From positions 1 to 53,227 of the forward strand of contig CAZQYC010000017.1 of the NCBI GenBank assembly GCA_964597495.1: a stretch of 53,227 nucleotides of DNA. The letters run 5' to 3'. Positions 43,684-51,408 of the stretch are shown piece after piece. This DNA is from CAZQYC01 sp964597495. GTDB taxonomy: Bacteria > Pseudomonadota > Gammaproteobacteria > Steroidobacterales > Steroidobacteraceae. How positions within the stretch are numbered: the first letter of the stretch is position 1; the number at the start of each line of letters is the position of its first letter. Made by a program: the position numbers and the translations under genes. The notes beneath the pieces were generated by a model. It was not told the origin of the DNA and ran no database searches. It saw only the letters and a list, made by a program, of their open reading frames with translations.

Positions 43684-43704
43684 GACCAAACAGTTAATTT
43701 GGTC
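43684..43704. promoter_or_regulatory. perfect 7-base inverted repeat in the marR leader
   Basis: GACCAAA (43684-43690) and TTTGGTC (43698-43704) are perfect inverted copies around a 7-base AT-rich centre. The site lies between the ops element and the marR start, 88 bases upstream of the ATG. It may be a protein operator or an RNA hairpin acting after RfaH loading. No T-run follows it on the transcribed strand, so it is not a standard terminator. Confidence 0.4.
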
Positions 43705-43737
43705 GGGATGATCTTCAATCGAATATCGCTCAGCATA

Positions 43738-43751
43738 GGCACGCTACCGCC
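43738..43751 (-). promoter_or_regulatory. ops element (RfaH recruitment site)
   Basis: Reading the minus strand gives GGCGGTAGCGTGCC, identical over twelve bases to the E. coli ops pause/recruitment element GGCGGTAGCGTG. A small stem-loop (GGGAC-GATT-GTCCC, 43758-43771) lies six bases upstream on the transcript, as in JUMPstart leaders. The site is after the RfaH-like gene and before marR and the export and sugar genes. RNA polymerase paused here would load the RfaH-like factor, which would then prevent termination and polarity through the long downstream operon. Sequence match is direct; function is inferred from the E. coli system. Confidence 0.85.
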
Positions 43752-43757
43752 CTGCAT

Positions 43758-43771
43758 GGGACAATCGTCCC
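43758..43771 (-). other. short hairpin upstream of ops (JUMPstart-like leader)
   Basis: GGGAC and GTCCC form a perfect five-base stem around a GATT loop on the minus strand. Only six bases separate it from the ops element downstream. In JUMPstart leaders a hairpin often sits near ops. Nothing more can be said from sequence alone. Confidence 0.5.
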
Positions 43772-43816
43772 TCGCATAACAGTGACCACACCGCTAGCGC
43801 GGCGGTTTGCCTGAAA

Positions 43817-44356
43817 TCACGCAGTGCCCGCAACCACTAAACCCGAGTCAATTTTCACTCGTGATTCACGACCGAGTAGATTCAGTAAAACGGTTACACG
43901 ACCGCTCGCATCTTCAGATTCAAAGATGCCTTCCAACCCGGACAGCGCGCCCTTGGCGATAAGAACGACTGAACCAGGTTTGAAGCCTGAATTCATACGC
44001 AGCTTATGCAAGCGCGTTTCGGGATCTTCATTGCTTAGCAGCGCGGAAACGATGCGATCAGGAACGATCGTGTATTCGACACCGAACCGAACGACGTTTG
44101 TAATACCCACAGTCGATCGCACGGGCGCGAGCGACTGAAAAGCTGCATTTAATTGCACGAAGAGATAGCGGGGGAAAAGCGCGGCGACGGTCTCACGCCA
44201 TGCGCCTCGTTTAAGCGCTTTGTATTGAACACGAGGAAAGTAGACTCGATACCCCTGTCGCTCCAGGTGCGCTTTTGCAATCTGTTCGCAACTCGGCTTC
44301 GTGAATACTAAATGCCAGTGCAGCGGAGAGCCACTCAGGCAGAGTGCAGAGTCCAT
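43817..44356 (-). CDS. RfaH/NusG-like transcription antiterminator
   Basis: This protein of about 179 residues has the NusG N-terminal fold (WHLVFTKPSCEQIAKAHLERQGYRVYFPRVQYKA and LFPRYLFVQL) and a KOW domain near the C-terminus (FKPGSVVLIAKGALSGLEGIFE). It aligns with specialised NusG paralogues such as RfaH rather than with general NusG, which is longer and encoded beside secE. A GTG at 44413 extends the frame, but it lies less than ten bases from the predicted transcription start, so ATG 44356 is preferred. A promoter lies at 44429-44457 and a perfect ops site follows the gene, so the factor is encoded at the head of the operon it would control. Confidence 0.9.
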   Translation of the reverse strand: MDSALCLSGSPLHWHLVFTKPSCEQIAKAHLERQGYRVYFPRVQYKALKRGAWRETVAALFPRYLFVQLNAAFQSLAPVRSTVGITNVVRFGVEYTIVPDRIVSALLSNEDPETRLHKLRMNSGFKPGSVVLIAKGALSGLEGIFESEDASGRVTVLLNLLGRESRVKIDSGLVVAGTA

Positions 44357-44428
44357 CGCTATAAATACTCGTACCGGCCAACCGAATGAGGGGATGCGGC
44401 TATATGCGTTCACGCATTGAACACAGCT

Positions 44429-44457
44429 AGTTTAGAGAGACTAGCACTACGTGTCAA
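44429..44457 (-). promoter_or_regulatory. strong sigma-70-type promoter of the main operon
   Basis: On the minus strand a perfect -35 TTGACA (44452-44457) is followed after 17 bases by TAAACT (44429-44434), a four-of-six match to TATAAT. Transcription would begin near 44422, just ahead of the RfaH-like gene. Upstream lie two direct copies of CTGTAGCG that may bind an activator. It is the best promoter candidate in the window and is placed to drive genes to 27 kb or beyond. Confidence 0.7.
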
Positions 44458-44479
44458 TCGGTCATTCAAGGCCCTCAAC

Positions 44480-44506
44480 CGCTACAGCGCACCTTCATCG
44501 CTACAG
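44480..44506 (-). repeat. two direct CTGTAGCG copies upstream of the main promoter
   Basis: CTGTAGCG occurs at 44480-44487 and 44499-44506, in the same orientation, 19 bases apart start to start (about two helical turns). They lie 23 and 42 bases upstream of the -35 box. The outer copy overlaps the stop codon of the SLBB gene. This spacing is typical of activator sites bound by dimers on one DNA face. The binding protein is unknown. Confidence 0.4.
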
Positions 44507-47383
44507 TGAGCTCAATGCAGCCGCAGATATCGCTAAATTAGAAAGTATCGACGTAACCGCCTGCAAGATCGGCAGCAAACTCACTCGCTCGGGATCCAAA
44601 GGGACGACAACGGTGTCGCCAGCGTCGATCCGAGTCGAAGAATGGGCGAACCATGCATTACCGCTTTTAGCCATCACGCTGCCGTCCGCTTTGACGATGT
44701 AGATCCGTTTCTTGTCGGCCCGCTGCGTCATTCCGCCGCTCATGTTGATGTATTCGTCGCGATCCAGGCTCGGACGATAGAAATGCGACGTGGCACTTTG
44801 AACTTCGCCCAGAACCGTGACTTCTTGCGATTGCCGCGGAATGACGAGCAAGTCGCCGTCTTTAAGAATCAGATCATCCGACGATCCTGGAGCGGTTCGT
44901 ACGACTCGATGGAGATCGATTACCAGCCGACCGACGGGCTCCGTGGATTTAAGAGCCGCAAGCATGGATTGACCGACGGCAAGCGCCTGCCCCACATCTT
45001 TTCCGCCGTCCTGCACGGTTTGCAGCGAAAGCTGCGCGATATCGGATTGCATTCGGTTGGCAAGCATGTCGAGCTGCTTCCTTTCGCGTTCTTTAAGTTC
45101 TACTCGGGTAAATACAGCACCTTCACGGAAAGCGGCGTCGGTCAAACCACCGGCGCGTTCGAGCACCGAGCGCAGGGTTTCGCCGCGATGGATAGGGTAT
45201 TTACCTGGGAACCGCACTTCGCCACGCAATTCGACCGATTCTTGTTGCTTCCAAAGCGGGACTTCGCGAATGACAAGATGATCGAATGGGCGCAAGACGA
45301 TGTCCGTGCTTGCATCGCCAGCGCGAATTTTTTTCAAGTCGATGCTGATCAGCTCGGTTTGCCGCGCTTCACCATTGACGACCGAGTAGCGGGTTAATTC
45401 GGCATCGCCTCCGTAGGCCGCCTCGTCCATGCTGCCGCCGGCGCGGATAAGGTCGCTTACTCGCATTTCGGGTTCGAGCGGATAGCGGCCAGGGACTTTG
45501 ACGCGACCGCCGATACGGACTTCGCTCGTCGGCTGATCCAGCGTGGATTGCACTTGCAATTCGCGCATGAGCGGCTCCACGACAATATCTCGTCCGGATT
45601 CCAAATCGAAAACGTGCACCTGATCGCGCGGCGCCAGCTGAATATCTGCGGACGATCCCGGTGCCTGCAGTGCCTTGACCAAATCGGCGGAAAAAACCTG
45701 GGTCTTTCTATCGGGTTCGCGCTCGCGGCGTATCAAGACGTAATGTTGATCCGCATTGGGCCTGAGCTCGTCGAAACTTCCCAGAAGATCGCTCAACCGC
45801 ATTCCCGCTCTATACTGAAAATCGCCGGGACGATACACATAGCCTTGCAAAGTTACCGATTGCTCAAGCGACGGACGGATCATCGGAATTTTTAGAACGT
45901 CGCTATTGCGCACAGCCGCGGCTAAACCGGCAGGGGCGGAAAGATCGATGTCAACGGTGACCCGGCGGCGTTGCTCGTCAATTCGCTCCACCGTGGCGAG
46001 GGTGGGATCGGCTTGCGGCGACAATCCTCCTGCAAGCGCGATGACTTCGCCCATTGTCTTCTCGCCGTTTAATTCATAAATCGCCGGTCGACGCACCTCT
46101 CCACTCACCGCCGCCGTAGCTCCTACCGGCGGAATGAAAATCACGTCGCCCGGTAGAAACCGTATGTCCGCGCGCGTGTCGCCCTTGAGCAACACGTTAT
46201 ATAGATCGAGCTTGGTGACCAGAGTGCCGTTGCGTTTCAACTCGATATTGCGTAACGAGCCAATACGCTTAACACCGCCACTAGCGAAGAGCGCATTAGT
46301 CATCGTTGAAAGACCGCTTACTGTGTACGAACCGGGTCGCTCTACCTCGCCGAGCACGAAAATCCGGATGGAGCGCAATTCGCCCATCGTGATGCTCGCT
46401 TGAGTGCCAATCATTTGCTCGTGCACACGGCGTTCCAACGCCGCGCGCATGGTGCTGAACTGCATGCCACCGACAGCAATCGGACCTAGTTCGGGAAAAT
46501 TGATCTTGCCCTCCCGATCGACCACCAGCCCATAAGTGCCTTTGGTGTTGCCGATCAACTGCACCTGCAGCGCGTCCCCCGGTCCAACGACGTATTCAGC
46601 CGGAACGGGAACATCGGTTGCTGGAGCAAAGGTAGTCGGAACGCCGGCGAACAGGTCGTAACCGAAAGGTTTGAGCGCCGCCGAACCTTGCGGGGCGACA
46701 GGCAGCCGCACGATCGTGATACGGAAGTCGCGAAGTTGCTCGGCGGCGGCAAGTCGTTCCTGTGCTTCGACTACCGTGAGTCCAGCCAACGGCACCGGAC
46801 CCGTTTCCGGCATAGTGAGTGCACCATTGGCATCCAGTACGAAAGGATTGCGACGTTGAATGCGATCACGCAAGTCTTCAAGTTGCGCCAGGCGTTCCGG
46901 CCCACGCTGGATCGCCGCTTTTTGGCCGTCTTGCGATATGGGAGCCGGGGTGGGTGCCGAAGGTTGGGACGATGGCCCCGAGCCGGTGCTTTGATTCTGC
47001 TGCGCCTGCTGTAGCTGATGTTGTTGGAGACTACGGATATCTTCCTGGCTATCGAACTTCCGCAATTCCAAATAGATCAGTAAGGTGTCGCCGCCTTTGA
47101 GTCGCCCTTCTCGAGCCCATTTTTCCGCCTCGTCGCTGCCCTGTTTCGGTTGTATAACGGGCGGAAACTCCAACTGCCGATCGGTGGCTGCGCCACTTCG
47201 CGGCGAACCTCCGCGACTAACCGCCTCTAAAACCGCACGCTGCTGCTCCGCAGAAAGATTCTTATAAGCGTCAAGCTGCTGCTGTGTGGGAACCTGAGAC
47301 AACGAGACGGCCGCCCAAAAAAAAGCGAGGAAACTAGCGGCAACGAGTGAGGAGCGCAGCTTGCGAAGCACCGTTTCAAACAT
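44501..47383 (-). CDS. large multi-SLBB polysaccharide export protein (Wza-related)
   Basis: This 960-residue protein has an N-terminal signal (about residues 1-30, with VAASFLAFFWAAVSLSQ) and a Gln/Pro-rich linker near residues 115-150. The polysaccharide export domain is at about 260-340 (YVVGPGDALQVQLIG). About six SLBB-type repeats of the form GxVxxPGxY follow near 350, 430, 520, 640, 735 and 880. The C-terminal segment SLLPILQAVTSILSNLAISAAALSSL could be the outer-membrane helix seen in Wza. It is more than twice the size of Wza. No Cys lipobox was seen after the signal. It should carry or gate polymer at the outer membrane. It precedes the main promoter, so it may form its own unit. Confidence 0.9.
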   Translation of the reverse strand: MFETVLRKLRSSLVAASFLAFFWAAVSLSQVPTQQQLDAYKNLSAEQQRAVLEAVSRGGSPRSGAATDRQLEFPPVIQPKQGSDEAEKWAREGRLKGGDTLLIYLELRKFDSQEDIRSLQQHQLQQAQQNQSTGSGPSSQPSAPTPAPISQDGQKAAIQRGPERLAQLEDLRDRIQRRNPFVLDANGALTMPETGPVPLAGLTVVEAQERLAAAEQLRDFRITIVRLPVAPQGSAALKPFGYDLFAGVPTTFAPATDVPVPAEYVVGPGDALQVQLIGNTKGTYGLVVDREGKINFPELGPIAVGGMQFSTMRAALERRVHEQMIGTQASITMGELRSIRIFVLGEVERPGSYTVSGLSTMTNALFASGGVKRIGSLRNIELKRNGTLVTKLDLYNVLLKGDTRADIRFLPGDVIFIPPVGATAAVSGEVRRPAIYELNGEKTMGEVIALAGGLSPQADPTLATVERIDEQRRRVTVDIDLSAPAGLAAAVRNSDVLKIPMIRPSLEQSVTLQGYVYRPGDFQYRAGMRLSDLLGSFDELRPNADQHYVLIRREREPDRKTQVFSADLVKALQAPGSSADIQLAPRDQVHVFDLESGRDIVVEPLMRELQVQSTLDQPTSEVRIGGRVKVPGRYPLEPEMRVSDLIRAGGSMDEAAYGGDAELTRYSVVNGEARQTELISIDLKKIRAGDASTDIVLRPFDHLVIREVPLWKQQESVELRGEVRFPGKYPIHRGETLRSVLERAGGLTDAAFREGAVFTRVELKERERKQLDMLANRMQSDIAQLSLQTVQDGGKDVGQALAVGQSMLAALKSTEPVGRLVIDLHRVVRTAPGSSDDLILKDGDLLVIPRQSQEVTVLGEVQSATSHFYRPSLDRDEYINMSGGMTQRADKKRIYIVKADGSVMAKSGNAWFAHSSTRIDAGDTVVVPLDPERVSLLPILQAVTSILSNLAISAAALSSL

Positions 47384-47454
47384 GATGGCCCGTGTCGTCC
47401 CGTCTCTCGATCGACTGATCGGATGAGGGCCGCGGTAGTTATAAAGGCGCTGCG

Positions 47455-47460
47455 ATTATA
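47455..47460 (-). promoter_or_regulatory. candidate -10 box upstream of the SLBB gene
   Basis: A perfect TATAAT lies on the minus strand 72 bases before the SLBB gene start. No good -35 hexamer is found at 16-18 bases, so it would need an activator or be weak. The 140-base gap between fcl and the SLBB gene is where a promoter is expected. Confidence 0.3.
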
Positions 47461-47523
47461 CGCATCGGACCCACGGACGCGAGTTTTTTTAGCGGAACGG
47501 TCCGTCGCCGTACACAGCAAAAA

Positions 47524-48465
47524 CTAATGCCGTACGATCTGGCCTGAAGCAAGATACCAGCGATAAGTTCTCTCGATTCCATCGCGAAGAGTAACCGACG
47601 GACGCCAGCCGAGCTGATTGATTCGGCGGGTATCGAGGAGCTTGCGCGGCGTGCCGTCGGGTTTCTCGGCGTCGTATCGAATTCGACCTTTATAGCCCAC
47701 GATCTCGGCAATCAGTGCTGCCAATGCTTCAATGGAGATATCCTCGCCCCAACCCACATTGATGAACTGCTCATCGTCGTAACGATCCATAAGAAACACG
47801 CAGGCATCCGCCAAGTCGTCGATGAATAGGAACTCTCGTCGAGGTTTACCGGTCCCCCACACAAGCAATTCGGGATCGTTCTGCATTTTCGCCTCATGCG
47901 CCTTGCGAATCAGCGCAGGCAATACGTGCGAATTTTGCAGATCGAAGTTGTCGCCGGGGCCATACAGATTCGTGGGCATGGCTGCAATCGCGTTGAATCC
48001 ATATTGCCGCCGATAGGCCTGACACATCTTCAAACCGGCAATTTTCGCAATCGCATACCACTCATTGGTCGGTTCAAGCGGACTCGTCAAAAGACAGTCC
48101 TCGTTCATCGGCTGGGGTGCCTGCTTCGGATAAATGCAGCTCGAACCTAAAAACAACAGCTTCCTCACGCCGTGCCGGTACGCCGCATCGATCACATTCG
48201 TTTGAATCTGGAGATTCTCGCGAATGAACTCCGCGGGGTAGGCACTGTTGGCGTGAATCCCACCCACCCTCGCCGCGGCAAGGTAGACCTCAGAGATTGC
48301 CGAACGCTTAAAAAACGCGTCGACAGCGGTTTGATTCGTAAGATCGAGTTCCGATCTCACGGGTGCAAGGATGTTCTTAAAGCCGGCATTCGCTAAGCGA
48401 CGGACAATGGCGGATCCCACCAGACCGCGGCTGCCGGCCACGAAAATGCGAGCATCGTCATTCAT
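47524..48465 (-). CDS. fcl: GDP-L-fucose synthase
   Basis: This protein of about 313 residues converts GDP-4-keto-6-deoxy-mannose to GDP-L-fucose by 3,5-epimerisation and reduction. It has FVAGSRGLVGSAIVRRL, LFLGSSCIYPKQAPQPM (catalytic Cys) and NEWYAIAKIAGLKMCQAYRRQYG with the Tyr/Lys pair. ATG 48465 overlaps the gmd stop by eight bases and fits the family N-terminus, so it is preferred over the longer frame to 48519. Together with gmd just upstream and manB/manC at the left it provides fucose to the polymer. Confidence 0.95.
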   Translation of the reverse strand: MNDDARIFVAGSRGLVGSAIVRRLANAGFKNILAPVRSELDLTNQTAVDAFFKRSAISEVYLAAARVGGIHANSAYPAEFIRENLQIQTNVIDAAYRHGVRKLLFLGSSCIYPKQAPQPMNEDCLLTSPLEPTNEWYAIAKIAGLKMCQAYRRQYGFNAIAAMPTNLYGPGDNFDLQNSHVLPALIRKAHEAKMQNDPELLVWGTGKPRREFLFIDDLADACVFLMDRYDDEQFINVGWGEDISIEALAALIAEIVGYKGRIRYDAEKPDGTPRKLLDTRRINQLGWRPSVTLRDGIERTYRWYLASGQIVRH

Positions 48466-49546
48466 GGTGGCGGTAAGTTTTAAAGCCTTGTTGGGCGACG
48501 AGCGCGTCGCGCTGGGCAATCTCGAGATCGGCCGTGATCATCTCCTTGACCAAATCGCCGAAGGAGATCTTAGGTCGCCAACCAAGTTTCGCCTTCGCCT
48601 TGGCGGGATCGCCTAGCAACGTGTCGACTTCGGTGGGCCGAAAATAACGCGGGTCGATTTTGACAATCACTTTGCCCGACTTGCGATCCACGCCCTCTTC
48701 GTCGACGCCGGCCCCGCGCCATTCGATACTCATGTCGAGGTGCGTACCCGACCGCTCGACGAATTCGCGCACCGAATGCTGTTCACCGGTGGCGATGACG
48801 AAGTCTTCCGCTTGCGTTTGCTGCAGCATGAGCCACTGCGCTTCCACGTAGTCGCGCGCATGCCCCCAGTCGCGAAGCGAATCGAGATTTCCGAGGTACA
48901 GGCATTGCTCCAAACCGATCTTAATGCGGGCCAGCGCTCGCGTAATTTTCCGAGTAACGAAGGTTTCGCCTCGGATAGGCGATTCATGATTGAAGAGAAT
49001 GCCGTTGCAAGCGTATATCCCATATGCCTCGCGGTAGTTTACGGTGATCCAGTATCCATAGACTTTCGCGGCGCCGTAGGGCGACCTCGGGTAGAACGGC
49101 GTCGTTTCCTTCTGGGGAATTTCCTGGACCTTGCCGTACATCTCCGACGTCGAGGCTTGGTAAAAACGAGTATGTTTCTCCAATCCAAGAATCCGAATGG
49201 CTTCCAGCAATCGCAAGGTGCCAAGGGCGTCCGAGTTAGCGGTGTACTCGGGCGTTTCGAAGGAGACGGCTACGTGACTTTGCGCCGCAAGATTATATAT
49301 TTCGTCCGGCCTTACTTGCTGAACGATCCGAATCAAATTGGTTGCATCCGTTAGATCGCCGTAGTGCAGTACGAGCTTGCGATCCTTTGCGTGCGGATCT
49401 TGGTAGAGGTGATCGATGCGATCCGTGTTAAACGACGACGCACGCCGCTTGATTCCGTGGACCTCATAGCCTTTGGCCAATAACAGTTCAGCCAGATAGG
49501 CGCCGTCCTGTCCCGTGATCCCGGTGATTAATGCTCGCTTGGCCAC
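48458..49546 (-). CDS. gmd: GDP-mannose 4,6-dehydratase
   Basis: This 362-residue extended SDR starts KRALITGITGQDGAYLAELLLAK. It contains FYQASTSEMYGKVQEIPQKE and the YGAAKVYGYW catalytic Tyr/Lys, plus FNHESPIRGETFVTRKI, all hallmarks of Gmd. It makes GDP-4-keto-6-deoxy-D-mannose, the precursor of GDP-L-fucose (through fcl, overlapping downstream) and of GDP-rhamnose or GDP-perosamine if other enzymes exist. Sixty bases separate it from pgi upstream. Confidence 0.97.
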   Translation of the reverse strand: MAKRALITGITGQDGAYLAELLLAKGYEVHGIKRRASSFNTDRIDHLYQDPHAKDRKLVLHYGDLTDATNLIRIVQQVRPDEIYNLAAQSHVAVSFETPEYTANSDALGTLRLLEAIRILGLEKHTRFYQASTSEMYGKVQEIPQKETTPFYPRSPYGAAKVYGYWITVNYREAYGIYACNGILFNHESPIRGETFVTRKITRALARIKIGLEQCLYLGNLDSLRDWGHARDYVEAQWLMLQQTQAEDFVIATGEQHSVREFVERSGTHLDMSIEWRGAGVDEEGVDRKSGKVIVKIDPRYFRPTEVDTLLGDPAKAKAKLGWRPKISFGDLVKEMITADLEIAQRDALVAQQGFKTYRHHE

Positions 49547-49606
49547 TAACTCTCTCCTTTAACGATAAGGTCGCTATTATGCCAAGCATTTCGTTGCGTG
49601 TTGTCG

Positions 49607-51250
49607 TTACTGCGCCCGCCACTTCTTGATGTGCGCCAATAGGACACCGAGCGGTAAGTCCGTTCCTACGTCAACCTGGGGTTTTTCAATATATGGGGCC
49701 ACGTTTTCCGCGAGCCTCTTGCCCAGCTCCACGCCCCACTGATCGAAGGCGTTGATCTCCCAAATAACGCTTTGCACGAACACTTTGTGCTCGTAAAGCG
49801 CGATTAACTTACCGAGCGTACGCGGACCCACGCGGGGAAATAACAATATTGTGCTGGGCCGATTGCCCTCGTGCAGCTTATGAGGAGTCAAGCGAGTGAT
49901 CTCCGATTCACCGACCCCCTTGGCAGCGAGATCGGCGAGAACTTGTTCTTTCGTCTGACCGAGGGCAAACGCTTGCGCCTGCGCAAAACAATTCGCCAGG
50001 GCAAGATTTTGCTGGCCTTGAAAATCGCTCGATGCATTGACAGGCACGAGAAAATCGAGTGCGGCCTGGGCCGTTCCCTGGTGCAAAAGTTGAAAGAAAG
50101 AATGCTGTGCGTTGTTACCCGGTTCGCCCCAGAGAACGGCGCCGGTGCGGTAGTCAACCGGCTCGCCGCGTAACGTCACGCGCTTGCCGTTCGATTCCAT
50201 ATCAAGTTGCTGAAGGTACGCGGGGAAACGATGCAAGCGCTGATCGTAAGGAAGCACGGCCAACGACTCCATGCCGAGGAAGTTCTGGTTCCAAATGCCC
50301 AGCATACCCATCAGCATCGGCAGATTCCGATCGAAGGGCGCGGTTCGAAAATGGTCGTCCATGAGACGCCCCCCTTCGAGCATCAACTCGAAATTGTCCG
50401 CTCCGATGGAAAGCGCGAGCGACAACCCGACGGCAGACCAGATGGAATAACGTCCGCCTACCCAATCCCACATCGTGAACCGATTTTGCGGGGCAATTAG
50501 AAAGGCATCCATGGCCTTCTGATTGGTAGAAACTGCCGCAAAATGCTTGGCAGGGGCTCCCGCGCCTAGGCGATCGACGATCCATTGTCGGGCCGTTTTT
50601 GCATTGGTGAGCGTTTCAAGGGTGGTGAACGTCTTCGAACAAACCACGAATAGCGTGCGGGCGGCATCGACCTTTTCGAGGATATCGCTGAGTTGAACTC
50701 CATCGATATTGGAGACGAAGTGCAGCTGCACGTTCCGATTGCGGTAACGAGCAAGCGCTTCACTGGCCATGACGATTCCGAGATCGGAACCGCCGATGCC
50801 GACATTGACGATATCGGTAAAGGATTTTCCGGTGGCACCGACAATTCGCCCGCTGTGCACGCCGTCCACAAACATCCGCATTCGCTCCAAGTTGGCGCGA
50901 ACTTCAAGCATCACGTCCTTGCCGTCCACGTAAATCGGCTGATCTAGCCGATTGCGAAGCGCGACATGCAAGGCGGGACGATTCTCCGTGGAATTTAGGT
51001 GCTCACCCGCAAACATAGCCTCTATACGTCGCCCGAGCCCCCGGGTTTCCGCGAGCGCCTGCAATAACTTCAAGGTTTCCGAAGTAACTCGCTGGCGAGA
51101 AAAATCGCAAAGAATGTCGAGTTCCGTGCGCGAGAAAGCGGTGGGTCTATCGAGATCGGAGGCAAACAGATCGCGAACGTGCGTCTTACGCAGCTTGCTT
51201 GCGTGCGCATCCAATGCAAGCCATTCGGGAAGGTGGGTTAGAGAAGTCAT
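49607..51250 (-). CDS. pgi: glucose-6-phosphate isomerase
   Basis: This 547-residue enzyme interconverts glucose-6-phosphate and fructose-6-phosphate, the entry point for GDP-mannose (via fructose-6-phosphate) and UDP-glucose synthesis. It shows the phosphoglucose isomerase signatures VNVGIGGSDLG, DWVGGRYSIWSAVGL and GEPGNNAQHSFFQLLHQG. Length is normal. It is a housekeeping gene, but its position next to gmd and the uronate epimerase on the same strand suggests recruitment to the polysaccharide operon. Confidence 0.97.
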   Translation of the reverse strand: MTSLTHLPEWLALDAHASKLRKTHVRDLFASDLDRPTAFSRTELDILCDFSRQRVTSETLKLLQALAETRGLGRRIEAMFAGEHLNSTENRPALHVALRNRLDQPIYVDGKDVMLEVRANLERMRMFVDGVHSGRIVGATGKSFTDIVNVGIGGSDLGIVMASEALARYRNRNVQLHFVSNIDGVQLSDILEKVDAARTLFVVCSKTFTTLETLTNAKTARQWIVDRLGAGAPAKHFAAVSTNQKAMDAFLIAPQNRFTMWDWVGGRYSIWSAVGLSLALSIGADNFELMLEGGRLMDDHFRTAPFDRNLPMLMGMLGIWNQNFLGMESLAVLPYDQRLHRFPAYLQQLDMESNGKRVTLRGEPVDYRTGAVLWGEPGNNAQHSFFQLLHQGTAQAALDFLVPVNASSDFQGQQNLALANCFAQAQAFALGQTKEQVLADLAAKGVGESEITRLTPHKLHEGNRPSTILLFPRVGPRTLGKLIALYEHKVFVQSVIWEINAFDQWGVELGKRLAENVAPYIEKPQVDVGTDLPLGVLLAHIKKWRAQ

Positions 51251-51408
51251 GAAGATTCGAGAACTGGGTTCGAGATTGGAGATTCGTTCAGATCAAGTCT
51301 CGTTGCGCTTAAATTTTGCGGTAGGTCTTGTCAGCAATTCTCCCACGCATAGAACTCCGGTTCCATCGATTCGGCTCCTGACATTCTTCACGATTCCCGA
51401 CGCTCGAA
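51251..51408. repeat. spacer with degenerate GAGATTCG-like words
   Basis: These 158 bases between pgi and the uronate epimerase hold near-repeats of GATTCGAGA, TTCGAGATT and GAGATTCG around 51254-51285 and an inverted GCTCGAATC near 51403-51411. They look like fragments of a dispersed intergenic repeat. No gene or clear promoter was found. Confidence 0.35.

Noticed and set aside
47461..47500. Terminator around the T-run near 47487 (plus strand)
   Set aside because: The T-run lies on the plus strand with no convincing stem before it, and no plus-strand gene ends there.
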